This document shows, one piece after another, positions 24,180 to 32,857 of a DNA stretch of 64,000 nucleotides. The first letter of the stretch is position 1; every line of letters begins with the position of its first letter. The notes under the pieces are model-generated. The model made no database searches. It was not told where the DNA came from and saw only the letters and a program-made list of their open reading frames with translations. Made by a program: the position numbers and the translations under genes. The DNA lies in the NCBI GenBank assembly GCA_963823495.1, contig CAWGLV010000001.1, positions 3,100,001 to 3,164,000 on the forward strand, read 5' to 3'. Source of the DNA: DATDAH01 sp963823495. Lineage in GTDB: Bacteria; Actinomycetota; Acidimicrobiia; Acidimicrobiales; DATDAH01.

Positions 24180-26447
24180 CTACTGGCGGGACATGCCGGT
24201 GCGCGCCTCGGCCGCGGCGCGTTCGGCGGCGGCCTCGCCGGGGGTGACGAGCTGGACCTCGACCTGGTGCAGAGCGCCCTCGAAGGGGTACTCGCCGGAG
24301 TAGCGGCGACTGACCGGTGAGCCGTGGTCGTAGCCGATGCTGGCCCCGACGCTCGAGATCATCCGCATGACGACGGGCAGCGCGACCGCCCCACAGTCCG
24401 CCCCGTCGATCACCAGGGTGGCCTCGCCCGAGTCCTCCAGGCGCCGGAACCGGACCCCGAGCTCCGAGGGGCCTACGGGGACCTCCACCGAGGACTCGAC
24501 GACGTGGTGGTCGCCGAAGCAGTTGTAGTCGAAGACGAGGCGGCCCCGGTCGACGAAGAGGCTGATGCCGGAGTTCTCGTTGCCGGTGGCGTACAGCACC
24601 CCACCGGCGCCGGGCGGACGGTCGACGGCGGCGGTCAGGTCCCAGCTCCGACCCCCGACCTGGGGCCCGGCCTGGGCCGGCAGCGGGGTCATCGGGGGGC
24701 GGTAGCGGTACCGGCGGTCTGCCGGGTGCGGCGACCGGTCACGGAAGCGGGCGCCGAAGAGCTCGACCGTCCGGTCATCCAGCGGGAGGACGCCGTGCTC
24801 CTCGGCCTCCCGCCACCACAGCTCGGTCAACTCGGCCAGCTTCTCCGGGTGGCCCTCGGCCAGGTCCCGGGACTCCGAGCGGTCCTGGGCGACGTGGTAC
24901 AGCTCCCAGCGGTCGTCGTCGAAGCTGGTCCCCGACTGGTGGCGGGTCACGGCCTTCCACCCGTCGGCGTAGACGCCCCGGTGGCCCATCATCTCGAAGT
25001 ACTGGACCGACTTGCGGCTGGGCTCGTCGGCCCCATCGGCCCCGAACAGGTATCCCATCGAGGTCCCCGTCACCGCCAGCTGCTCCCGACCCAGGAAGGT
25101 GTCGGGCGGGACGATCCCGCAGATCTCATAGATGGTCGGGGCGATGTCGGTCACGTAGTGGAACTGGTCCCGCACACCACCCGGGTCCTCGATCCCCGCG
25201 GGCCAGTGCACGATGCAGGGCACGTGGACCCCGCCCTCGTGGGTGTTCTGCTTGTACCACTTGAAGGGCGTGTTGCCGGCCTGGGCCCAGCCCCAGGGGT
25301 AGTTGGCGTGGCTCGACGGCCCGCCGATGTCGTCGAGTCGGGCCACGGCCTCGTCGGGATCCTCCAGGATGAAGTTGAAGAACTTCATCTCGTGCAGGAC
25401 CCCGAAGGGGCCACCCTCCTGGCTCGCCCCGTTGTCGGAGACCAGCACGACGACCGTGTTCTCGAGGCGGTCCAGGGCCTCGAGGGCATCCAGGAGGCGG
25501 CCGATCTGGACGTCGGTGTGGTCGAGGAAGGCGGCGAAGGCCTCCTGGAGCCGACAGGCCAGGAGGCGGTGGTTCTCCGGTAGGTCCTCCCAGGCCGCGA
25601 CCCCGGGGTTGCGCGCAGCCAACTCGGTCTCGGGGGGGATGACCCCGAGCTCCTTCTGGCGGGCGAACCACCGCTCCCGGGCCACGTCCCAGCCCTCGTC
25701 GTACCGACCCCGGTACTTCGCGAGGTACTCGGCCGGGGCCTGGTGGGGGGCGTGGGTGGCGCCGAAGGCCAGATAGGTGAAGAACGGCCGGTCGGGGCGG
25801 ACCGACACGGTGTCGTGGAGGAAGCCGATGGCCCTGTCGACCAGGTCCTCACTGAGGTGGTAGCCGTCCTCGGGCGCCTTCGGGGCCGGCACGGCGTGGT
25901 TGTCGTGGACCAGTTCGGGGGTGAACTGGTCGGCCTCACCGTCGAGGAAGCCGTAGAAGCGGTCGAACCCCCGCTGCAGCGGCCACTGGCCGTAGGGCCC
26001 GGCCGCCGAGGTCTCCTCCATCGGGCACAGGTGCCACTTGCCCAGGCCCAGGGTCGTGTAGCCCGCGGCCCGCAGGACCTCGGCCATGGTCGCGGCGTGG
26101 TTGGAGATGTGGCCCCGCATGTGCGGGTACCCGGTGCTGAAGTTGGACACCGCCCGCATCCCCACCGTGTGGTGGTTGCGGCCGGTGAGCAGGGCCGCCC
26201 GTGTCGGCGAGCACAACGGGGTGACGTGGAAGTCGCTGAACTGCAGGCCGCCGGCGGCCAGGCGGTCGATGTTGGGCGTGTCGACGTCGGACCCGTAACA
26301 GCCCAGGTGGGCGAACCCCAGGTCGTCGAGGACCACGACCACGACGTTCGGGGCGCCCTCCCCCGGGTGCGGCGGCGTCGGCCACCACGGAGTGGACCCG
26401 GCCTGGGTCCGGGCGACCTCGCCCTCGAAGGGCTCGGGTCCGGTCAT
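24180..26447 (-). CDS. arylsulfatase-type sulfatase
   Basis: 755 residues; alkaline phosphatase superfamily. The metal-binding start NVVVVVLDDLGFAHLGCYGSD, then the sulfatase signature LCSPTRAALLTGRN with Cys79, the residue converted to formylglycine, then VVLVSDNGASQEGG and the C-terminal lectin-like region GNENSGISLFVDRGRLVFDYN. I see no signal peptide, so it appears cytoplasmic. It hydrolyses sulfate esters; the substrate is unknown. Eight bases downstream of dapB on the same strand, so possibly co-transcribed. No formylglycine-generating enzyme gene is in the window. Confidence 0.93.
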   Translation of the reverse strand: MTGPEPFEGEVARTQAGSTPWWPTPPHPGEGAPNVVVVVLDDLGFAHLGCYGSDVDTPNIDRLAAGGLQFSDFHVTPLCSPTRAALLTGRNHHTVGMRAVSNFSTGYPHMRGHISNHAATMAEVLRAAGYTTLGLGKWHLCPMEETSAAGPYGQWPLQRGFDRFYGFLDGEADQFTPELVHDNHAVPAPKAPEDGYHLSEDLVDRAIGFLHDTVSVRPDRPFFTYLAFGATHAPHQAPAEYLAKYRGRYDEGWDVARERWFARQKELGVIPPETELAARNPGVAAWEDLPENHRLLACRLQEAFAAFLDHTDVQIGRLLDALEALDRLENTVVVLVSDNGASQEGGPFGVLHEMKFFNFILEDPDEAVARLDDIGGPSSHANYPWGWAQAGNTPFKWYKQNTHEGGVHVPCIVHWPAGIEDPGGVRDQFHYVTDIAPTIYEICGIVPPDTFLGREQLAVTGTSMGYLFGADGADEPSRKSVQYFEMMGHRGVYADGWKAVTRHQSGTSFDDDRWELYHVAQDRSESRDLAEGHPEKLAELTELWWREAEEHGVLPLDDRTVELFGARFRDRSPHPADRRYRYRPPMTPLPAQAGPQVGGRSWDLTAAVDRPPGAGGVLYATGNENSGISLFVDRGRLVFDYNCFGDHHVVESSVEVPVGPSELGVRFRRLEDSGEATLVIDGADCGAVALPVVMRMISSVGASIGYDHGSPVSRRYSGEYPFEGALHQVEVQLVTPGEAAAERAAAEARTGMSRQ

Positions 26448-26454
26448 CGCCGGC

Positions 26455-27246
26455 TCAGAGACCGAGGACCTGATCGAGGCCGACGGTCAGTCCCGGCGTG
26501 TCGGCCACCCTCTTGACCGCCAGCAGCACGCCGGGCATGAAGGACGAGCGGTCATAGGAGTCGTGGCGGATGCTCAGCGACTGGCCCATGGTCCCCAGCA
26601 GGACCTCCTGGTGGGCCACCAGGCCCCGCAGCCGGACCGAGTGCACCGGGATCGGGCCGGCCCGGCCACCACGGGCGCCCTTCACCACCTCGTCGCGGGT
26701 CGGGTCCTCGATCCAGTCGTCGGATGCCGCGGCGAGGCGCTCGGCGGTGAGCACCGCCGTGCCCGAGGGAGCATCGACCTTCCCGGCGTGGTGCAGCTCG
26801 ATGATCTCGGCCGACTCGAAGTACGGCGCCGCCATCTCGGCGAAGCGCATCATCAGCACCGCACCGATGGCGAAGTTCGGGGCCACGATGCAGTTGCTGT
26901 CGGCGAACTGCTTGCGCAGTCGGTCGTAGTCCTTGTCGGTGAACCCGGTGGTGCCGACCACGGCGTGCACGCCGTTGGCCGCCAGCCAGTCCAGGTTCGC
27001 CTTGGCCGCGTCCCGGACGGTGAAGTCCACCGCCACGTCCAAGCCGACCGAATGGAGGCTCTCCGCGCGGGGGCTCACGTGGATGGCCGGCAGCGACTGG
27101 TCGCGGGTCACCTCACGGAGGTCGAACCCGGCATGGTGCGGATCGACGGCGGCCACGAGGTCCAGATCGGGGTCGCCGGCGACGGCCGTACAGACCGTGG
27201 CGCCCATTCGTCCGCCGGCGCCGAACACGGCGACACGCAGGGTCAT
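26455..27246 (-). CDS. dapB: 4-hydroxy-tetrahydrodipicolinate reductase DapB
   Basis: Second step after DapA in diaminopimelate/lysine synthesis. 263 residues with the nucleotide motif VAVFGAGGRMGATV, VDFTVRDAAKANLDW, VVGTTGFTDKD, APNFAIGAVLMMRFA and the substrate loop ELHHAGKVDAPSGTA. The ATG has a -10-like TAGGGT (27253-27258) six bases upstream, a leaderless arrangement that allows dapB its own message although the M16 peptidase gene ends ten bases before. Confidence 0.95.
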   Translation of the reverse strand: MTLRVAVFGAGGRMGATVCTAVAGDPDLDLVAAVDPHHAGFDLREVTRDQSLPAIHVSPRAESLHSVGLDVAVDFTVRDAAKANLDWLAANGVHAVVGTTGFTDKDYDRLRKQFADSNCIVAPNFAIGAVLMMRFAEMAAPYFESAEIIELHHAGKVDAPSGTAVLTAERLAAASDDWIEDPTRDEVVKGARGGRAGPIPVHSVRLRGLVAHQEVLLGTMGQSLSIRHDSYDRSSFMPGVLLAVKRVADTPGLTVGLDQVLGL

Positions 27247-27255
27247 GGGCGGACC

Positions 27256-28533
27256 CTACCCCCCGGCTGTGGCCCCCAGCCCGGCCAGCGCCGACTCGAT
27301 GTCGCCCTCGAGAGGGCCGACCACGGCCACGGAGCGGGGAGCGCCGAGCACCTGGTCGACCACCGCGGCCACGTCCGCCACCGTCACGGCCCGGAGCCCG
27401 GCCACGTCCTCCTCGACCGACACGACCCGGCCGAGCGCGCTCATCAACCCGCCGATCCGGCCGAGCCGACTGGCCGTGTCCTCCAACCCGAGCACCAGCG
27501 AGCCGCTCAGACAGCCCACGGCGATGTCCCGCTCGCCCTCGGTGATGCCTTCGGCCACGAGACGACCGACCTCGCGGTCGAGCAGCTCGAGAACCGTGGC
27601 GGCCTGCTCGGGGGCCGTCCCGACATAGGCCGTGAACTGGCCGGCGTCGGAGGCGGGCGACGGGGAGGACCAGACCGAGTAGGCCAGTCCGCGCTTCTCC
27701 CGGATCTCCTGGAACAGGCGGCTGGAGAGGCCCCCGCCGAGCACCTGGTTGGCCACCGCCAAGGCGTACCGGTCGGGATGGCCGGCCGGCAGCGAGCGCC
27801 AGCCCAGCGCGATGTGGGTCTGCTCGCCCGACCGCTCGACGGCGATGACGGGCACCGGGTCCTGGCTCGGCGGTCTGCGCTCGACGAGCCCGTCGGACCG
27901 GCCGCCGGCGAAGCGATCGGCGACCCGGGCCACGATGTCGTCATGGTCCACCGGACCGGTCACCGCGACCAACAGGTCCTCGGCCCGGTAGTACCGGTCG
28001 TGGAAGTCCGCGATGGTGTCCCGGTCGAGGCCGGTCACGGTCTCGACGCTGCCGATCACCTCTCGGCCGAGCGGGTGATCCGGGAAGACCGCCTCCGACA
28101 GGGCTACGTGGATGCGGTCGTCGGGGGTGTCGAGGCTGGCCGCGAGCTCGTCGAGGATGACGTCCCGTTCGATCTCCACGTCCTCGCCGTGAAAGGCCGG
28201 ATCCACCACCACATCGGCGAGCAGGTCGACCGCCATGGCCAGATCGCCGGCGGGCACCCGAACGTAGAAAGCCGTGGCCTCCCGGCCGGTGAACGCGTTC
28301 ATGTCGCCACCCACGCGGTCGACGGCCTCGGCGATCTCGAGGGCGGACCGGTCGGCCGTGCCCTTGAAGAGGAGGTGCTCGAGGAAGTGTGACGCCCCGG
28401 CGAGGGCGTCGGGTTCGTCACGGGCACCCACCTGCGCCCACACCCCGACGGCGACCGACGGGGCGTGGGGCAGGTCCTCGGTGACGACCCGGAGGCCGTC
28501 AGCGAGGGTGCTCGACTGGATGCGCTCGCTCAG
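27256..28533 (-). CDS. M16 family zinc peptidase (processing-peptidase-like)
   Basis: 425 residues if started at CTG 28533. The inverted zinc motif HFLEH is present with the distal glutamates, then GREATAFYVRVPAGD, a second domain and GLSSRLFQEIREKRGLAYSV. In actinobacteria this gene normally follows pnp, as here. The conserved first strand reads SSTLADGLRVVTEDLPHAPSVAVGVW and lies upstream of the first available GTG (28443), which would cut it. In-frame sequence up to the stop at 28584 has no ATG, GTG or TTG. CTG 28531-28533 overlaps the pnp stop as CTGA. Identity secure, start inferred. Confidence 0.88.
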   Translation of the reverse strand: MSERIQSSTLADGLRVVTEDLPHAPSVAVGVWAQVGARDEPDALAGASHFLEHLLFKGTADRSALEIAEAVDRVGGDMNAFTGREATAFYVRVPAGDLAMAVDLLADVVVDPAFHGEDVEIERDVILDELAASLDTPDDRIHVALSEAVFPDHPLGREVIGSVETVTGLDRDTIADFHDRYYRAEDLLVAVTGPVDHDDIVARVADRFAGGRSDGLVERRPPSQDPVPVIAVERSGEQTHIALGWRSLPAGHPDRYALAVANQVLGGGLSSRLFQEIREKRGLAYSVWSSPSPASDAGQFTAYVGTAPEQAATVLELLDREVGRLVAEGITEGERDIAVGCLSGSLVLGLEDTASRLGRIGGLMSALGRVVSVEEDVAGLRAVTVADVAAVVDQVLGAPRSVAVVGPLEGDIESALAGLGATAGG

Positions 28534-31086
28534 CGGCGTGAGTCCCGACCGCGGCCCCGGCCACCGCCGCGACCGCCACGGTCACGGCCGCCGCCGCCAC
28601 CACTGGCGGGAGCGGCGGGTCCCAGGTCACCGAACTCGGACTCGAGCTCGGACTCGAACTCGTCCTCGAAGGAGACCTTCACGGGGCGGTCGTCGCCGTT
28701 GTCGGCGCCGGGGGCGTCGTCGTCGTCCCGGCTGGGGACGACGGTCACGGTCACGGCCCCGATCGCGGTCGCCGCCACGATCGCGGTCACCACGATCACG
28801 GTCACCGCCACGATCACGGTCACCGCCACGATCACGGTCACCGCCACGATCGCGGTCACCCCGATCACGGGACTCCCGCGGCGCGGGGGCCTCGCCGTCG
28901 TCGTCGTCGCCACCGTGCTCACCCAGCGGGGTCAGGGAGACCTTGCCGTCGGGATCGATGTCGTCCACGCGGACCGCGATGGAGTCACCCAGGGACACGA
29001 CGTCCTCGACCCGGTCGATGCGGCGGTTGCCCCCGAGCTTGGAGATGTGGACCAGGCCGTCACGACCCGGGAGGATGTTGACGAAGGCACCGAACTTGGT
29101 GATGTTCACCACCTTGCCGTCGTAGGTCACGCCCACCTCGGCCTCCGGCGGGTCCATGATCAGCTCGATCTGGCGACGGGCCTCTTCGACGGCCTGCTTG
29201 TCGGTCGAACCGATGGACACGGTGCCCACGGTGCCGTCGTCGTCGACGTTGACGTCCGCACCGGTCTCGGCCTGGATGGCGTTGATGACCTTGCCCTTGG
29301 GCCCGATGACCTCACCGATCTTGTCGATGGGGATCTGGAAGCTGATGATCTTCGGCGCGGTGTCGGCGACGTCGTCGCGGGGCTCGGGGATCGCCGCCAG
29401 CATGACCTCGAGGATCTGCGTGCGAGCCTCGTAGGCCTGCTGCAGGGCGGAGGCCAGGACGTCGGCGGGGACGCCGTCGATCTTGGTGTCCAGCTGCAGG
29501 GCGGTCACGAACTCGCTGGTCCCGGCCACCTTGAAGTCCATGTCGCCGAAGGCGTCCTCGGCTCCCAGGATGTCGGTGAGGGCGGTGTACTTGCCCTCGG
29601 CGTAGACCAGGCCCATGGCGATGCCGGCCACGGGGGCCTTGATCGGCACACCGGCGTCCATCAGCGACAGGGTCGAGGCACAGACCGAGCCCATCGAGGT
29701 GGAGCCGTTGGAGCTCAGCACGTCGGACACGGTGCGCAGCGTGTAGCTGAACTCCTCGGCAGGCGGGATGACGGGCAGCAGGGCCCGCTCGGCCAGGAGC
29801 CCGTGGCCGATCTCCCGGCGCTTCGGGCCTCGCATGAAGCCGGTCTCGCCGGTGGAGAAGGGCGGGAAGTTGTAGTGGTGCATGTAGCGCTTGGAGGTGT
29901 CGCCCCCGAGGCTGTCGAGCATCTGCTCCATGCGGGGCATCCCCAGCGTGGCCACGTTGAGGACCTGGGTCTCGCCCCGCTGGAACAGGCCGGAGCCGTG
30001 CGCCGTCGGCACCAGGTGGACCTCCGAGGACAGGGGCCGCACGTCGCGGGTGCCACGACCGTCGATGCGAACGCCCTCTTCGACGATGCGCTTGCGCACG
30101 ATCTTCTTGGTCAGCGACCGGACGGCCGCCTTGATCTGCTTCTCGGCGCCGGACACGTCCTCGAACTGCGGGGACAGCTCGGCGACGACCGCAGCCTTGA
30201 GGTCGTCTTCGACGGTGGTGCGCTCGGCCTTGTCGGCGATCTGATACGCCGCGGCCACCCGATCGGCGGCGGCGGCCTCCACGGCGGCGAAGACCTCGTC
30301 GCTGTAGTCGGCGGCCACCGTGAACTCGAAGACCTCGGGCTTGCCACCGACGGCATCGATCAGCTCCTGCTGGAGCTCGATGGCGTCCTTGATGTGGGTC
30401 TTGGAGGCCTCGAGGCCCGCGGCCACGATCTCCTCGGTGACCTTCGGGGCGCCCGCCTCGTAGTGCTGCCAGGCGTGCTCACCGCCGCCGGCCTCGACCA
30501 TCATGACGGCCACGTCGCCGTCGTCCAGCAGCCGACCGGCCACGACCATCTCGAAGGTGGAGTCCTTGCCCTCCTCCCAGGTCGGATAGGCGGTCCAGGT
30601 GCCCTCGGGGGTGAAGGCCAGGCGCACCGCGCCCAGCGGCCCGTCGAAGGGGATGGGCGAGATGCACAGCGCCGCCGACGCGGCGTTGATGGCCAGGATG
30701 TCGTGCGGGTTCTCCTGGTCGGCGCCGAGGATGGTGCCCACCACGTGGACCTCGTTGCGGAAGCCCTCGGGGAACGAGGGGCGCAGGGGACGGTCGATCA
30801 GCCGGCAGGTCAGGATGGCCTGATCGCTGGACTTGCCCTCCCGACGGAAGAACGAGCCGGGGATCTTGCCCGCGGCGTAGAAGCGCTCCTCGATGTCAAC
30901 GGTGAGGGGGAAGAAATCCGCCCCCTCCCGCACCGACCGCGAGGCGGTGGCGGTGACCAACACCATCGTGTCGCCCATGCGGACGGTCACGGCGCCATCG
31001 GCGAGTCCGGCCAACTTGCCGGACTCGAAGTACAGGGTCTTGTCGGTCCCGGAAACGGGACGGGATACGGAGTGGATCTCCGCCAT
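28530..31086 (-). CDS. pnp: polynucleotide phosphorylase with C-terminal +1 frame change
   Basis: 3'-5' phosphorolytic exoribonuclease. Two RNase PH domains (RRDGRGTRDVRPLSSEV-like segment IDGRGTRDVRPLSSEV, then GETQVLNVATLG), KH (ISFQIPIDKIGEVIGPKGKVIN) and S1 (GKVVNITKFGAFVNILPGRDGLVHIS) domains are intact. After an RD/RGG repeat tail the first frame degrades to Arg/Pro. The +1 frame instead codes PSRDDDDAPGADNGDD, VKVSFEDEFESELESEFGDL and a GR-rich end, with G/C at nearly every third base, and stops at 28530 exactly on the CTGA junction with the M16 gene. The switch lies at CGT-CCC-C, plus-strand G4 run 28734-28737. Indel or +1 frameshifting. Confidence 0.9.
28740..28870 (-). repeat. 18-bp tandem repeats coding RDRGGD in pnp
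   Basis: About seven imperfect copies of an 18-bp unit (CGATCACGGTCACCGCCA on the plus strand) code RDRGGD units, a disordered RNA-binding RGG-like tail after the S1 domain of PNPase. The frame change lies at its distal end. Confidence 0.85.
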
Positions 31087-31103
31087 GATGTGCTCTCTTC
31101 TCT

Positions 31104-31123
31104 GGGACCCGCCTTCGGGTCCC
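31104..31123 (-). other. hairpin in the rpsO-pnp intercistronic region
   Basis: GGGACCCG-CCTT-CGGGTCCC: perfect 8-bp stem, 4-base loop, 18 bases before the pnp ATG in the 190-bp gap after rpsO. In enterobacteria this gap holds a terminator and an RNase III site controlling pnp; the position here suggests a similar processing or attenuation element. No U-tract. The rest of the gap shows no gene. Confidence 0.5.
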
Positions 31124-31276
31124 GTTCGTGGAGCAGCTGTCCAGTTCCCAGTTGTCGGCCACCCGGTCCGGCATCAGATCTGGGCCGGGGAGTCGGCGAC
31201 TGGCAGCTGAACCGCTGCGCTGTCTTGGACTTTCAGTGGGGGCCGGCCACCGGAGCGGCCGACCGGAGGGAGATCC

Positions 31277-31555
31277 TTAGCGCCGGAGGCCGAGTTTGGC
31301 GATGAGGGCGCGGTAGCGCTCGACGTCGTTCTTGGCGAGGTAGTCGAGCAGGCGGCGACGCCGACCGACCAGCATGAGCAGGCCGCGGCGGCTGTGATGA
31401 TCCTTCTTGTGCACCCGCAGGTGCTCGGTCAGGTGCTCGATCCGATCGGTGAGCAGCGCCACCTGGACCTCGGGTGAGCCCGTGTCGGTGTCGTGCTTGC
31501 CGTGCTCGGCCATCGTGGTCGACTTCGGCGGGAGGTTGGTGGGGGGTCGCGACAT
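31277..31555 (-). CDS. rpsO: 30S ribosomal protein uS15
   Basis: Binds 16S rRNA early in 30S assembly. 92 residues from ATG 31555 with the family core DTGSPEVQVALLTDRIEHLTEHL, KKDHHSRRGLLMLVGRRRRLLDYL and YRALIAKLGLRR. A shorter start at an internal ATG (31513) would lose the first helix. The rpsO-pnp order is conserved across bacteria. Confidence 0.95.
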   Translation of the reverse strand: MSRPPTNLPPKSTTMAEHGKHDTDTGSPEVQVALLTDRIEHLTEHLRVHKKDHHSRRGLLMLVGRRRRLLDYLAKNDVERYRALIAKLGLRR

Positions 31556-31676
31556 CTGCGTCTCTACGTCTTCTCTTCGTCGTCTGGAGCGCGGAGGAAG
31601 GAGATGCGCCCGGTTTCTCGGGGGTCAGACTACCAGCGATCCGCCCCGATCGGCCGGAGTGCGACCATGGACCGTG

Positions 31677-32720
31677 ATGGACACCTCCCCCCCGACCTCA
31701 CTGCCCCTCGACGAGCTGTTGCTCACCGTTGTGGTCGACAACGAGACCGACACGCTGTCGAGCATCGACCCGGCCCTGCCCCAGCAGCCCGAGGTGGCCA
31801 CCCATCTGCAGCGCGTGCCGACCATCGAGCAGGCCGACGGGACCCCGAGCGTCCAGGTCTTCGACCACCTGTGTGTGGCCTGTCACGGCCTGTCGGTCCT
31901 GGTGCAGGCCCGCCGGGGCGACCAGCGCCACACCGCGCTCTTCGACGTCGGCCCCTACGGGGAGGTGTGGCGGGCCAACGCCGACCGCCTCGGCGTCGAC
32001 CTCACGGCCATCGACTCGATCTTCTTGTCGCACTGGCACTGGGACCACAGCGGCGGGCTGCCGGTTGCCGTGGCGGCGATCGCCGCGGCCCGGGCCGCGG
32101 CGGGTCGACCGGCGCCGATCGTCGACCTGCACCCCGATCGTCCGGACCAGCGGGGGGTCCGTACGGGCGAGGGCCCGCTGGTCCTGCTCGCCCCGGAGCC
32201 GACCCTCGCCGAGATCAGGGAGGCCGGCGGCGTCGTCGAACCGCACGCTGAAGCCCACACCCTGGGCGCCGACCTGCTGCTCGGCAGTGGGACCATCGCC
32301 CGCACGACGAGCTATGAGACCGGTCTCGTCGGCCACCACACGCTGCGGGACGGCGTGGCCACGCCCGACCCGCTCATCCTCGACGAGCGCTTCCTTGCCG
32401 CCCGGGTCGCGGGGCGGGGGGTCACCGTGCTGTCGGCCTGCTCCCACGCCGGCATCGTGAACGCCTGCCTGGCGGCCCAGGCGCACTACCCCGAGATCCC
32501 GGTGGACGTGGTCCTGGGTGGCTACCACCTCGCCGGTTCGGCCATGGAGCCTCGGATCGGCCCGACGGTCCAGGACCTGGCCGAGCGCATCGCCCCCGCC
32601 GTCGTGGCCCCCGGGCACTGCACCGGTTGGCGAGCCAAGGCCGCCCTCGTCGCCCGTTTCGCCCCCGGCCACTACGCCCCGTCGGTGGTCGGCAGCACCT
32701 ATGTCCTCACCGCACCGTGA
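31677..32720 (+). CDS. metallo-beta-lactamase fold hydrolase
   Basis: 347 residues. The zinc motif HxHxDH is present as LSHWHWDHSGG near residue 120, with further metal ligands in LSACSHAGIVNACL and GGYHLAG and APGHCTGWRA near the end. The arrangement resembles the MBL subgroup of dihydropterin/RFAP-synthase-like proteins (SACSHAGIVN). Substrate unknown. The last nine codons and stop (GSTYVLTAP) are repeated twice more just downstream. Confidence 0.82.
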   Translation: MDTSPPTSLPLDELLLTVVVDNETDTLSSIDPALPQQPEVATHLQRVPTIEQADGTPSVQVFDHLCVACHGLSVLVQARRGDQRHTALFDVGPYGEVWRANADRLGVDLTAIDSIFLSHWHWDHSGGLPVAVAAIAAARAAAGRPAPIVDLHPDRPDQRGVRTGEGPLVLLAPEPTLAEIREAGGVVEPHAEAHTLGADLLLGSGTIARTTSYETGLVGHHTLRDGVATPDPLILDERFLAARVAGRGVTVLSACSHAGIVNACLAAQAHYPEIPVDVVLGGYHLAGSAMEPRIGPTVQDLAERIAPAVVAPGHCTGWRAKAALVARFAPGHYAPSVVGSTYVLTAP

Positions 32721-32820
32721 CGGGGCCGTCGGTGGCCGGCAGCACCTATGTCCTCACCGCACCGTGACGGCCCGGGTGGCCGGCAGCACCTATGTCCTCA
32801 CCGCACCGTGACGGGGCCCG
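32685..32820 (+). repeat. tandem duplications of the 3' end of the MBL gene, stop codon included
   Basis: GGCAGCACCTATGTCCTCAC followed by CGCACCGTGACGG occurs at 32691 (native 3' end), 32738 and 32782: units of 47 and 44 bp. Each copy retains the TGA. The sequence between the convergent MBL and hydrolase genes consists largely of these copies. Confidence 0.9.
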
Positions 32821-32857
32821 GGGTGGCCGCGCCCGCGAGGCCACGGGGATGTCACGG
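32806..32857. terminator. convergent hairpin joining the last duplicated MBL stop and the hydrolase stop
   Basis: CCGTGAC (32806-32812) pairs with GTCACGG (32851-32857), with an inner stem GTGGCC/GGCCAC. The first arm is the third copy of the MBL stop region and the second holds the hydrolase TGA (32852-32854). Loop asymmetry makes it weaker than the hairpin at 5930. Confidence 0.45.

Noticed and set aside
28443..28533. GTG 28443 as start of the M16 peptidase
   Set aside because: It would remove the first conserved beta strand, and the codons upstream are clearly coding.
30893..31260. Small gene in the rpsO-pnp gap
   Set aside because: No frame there shows coding bias or a family motif; the gap holds a hairpin and leader sequence.
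28465..31305. Very long open frame on the plus strand opposite pnp, and similar ones opposite recA/miaB, pgsA/cinA, infB, rseP/ispG and cdsA
   Set aside because: In very GC-rich DNA the antisense frame of a real gene lacks stop codons. The products are Gly/Asp/His/Leu-rich without domains, and the opposite strand carries clear conserved genes.
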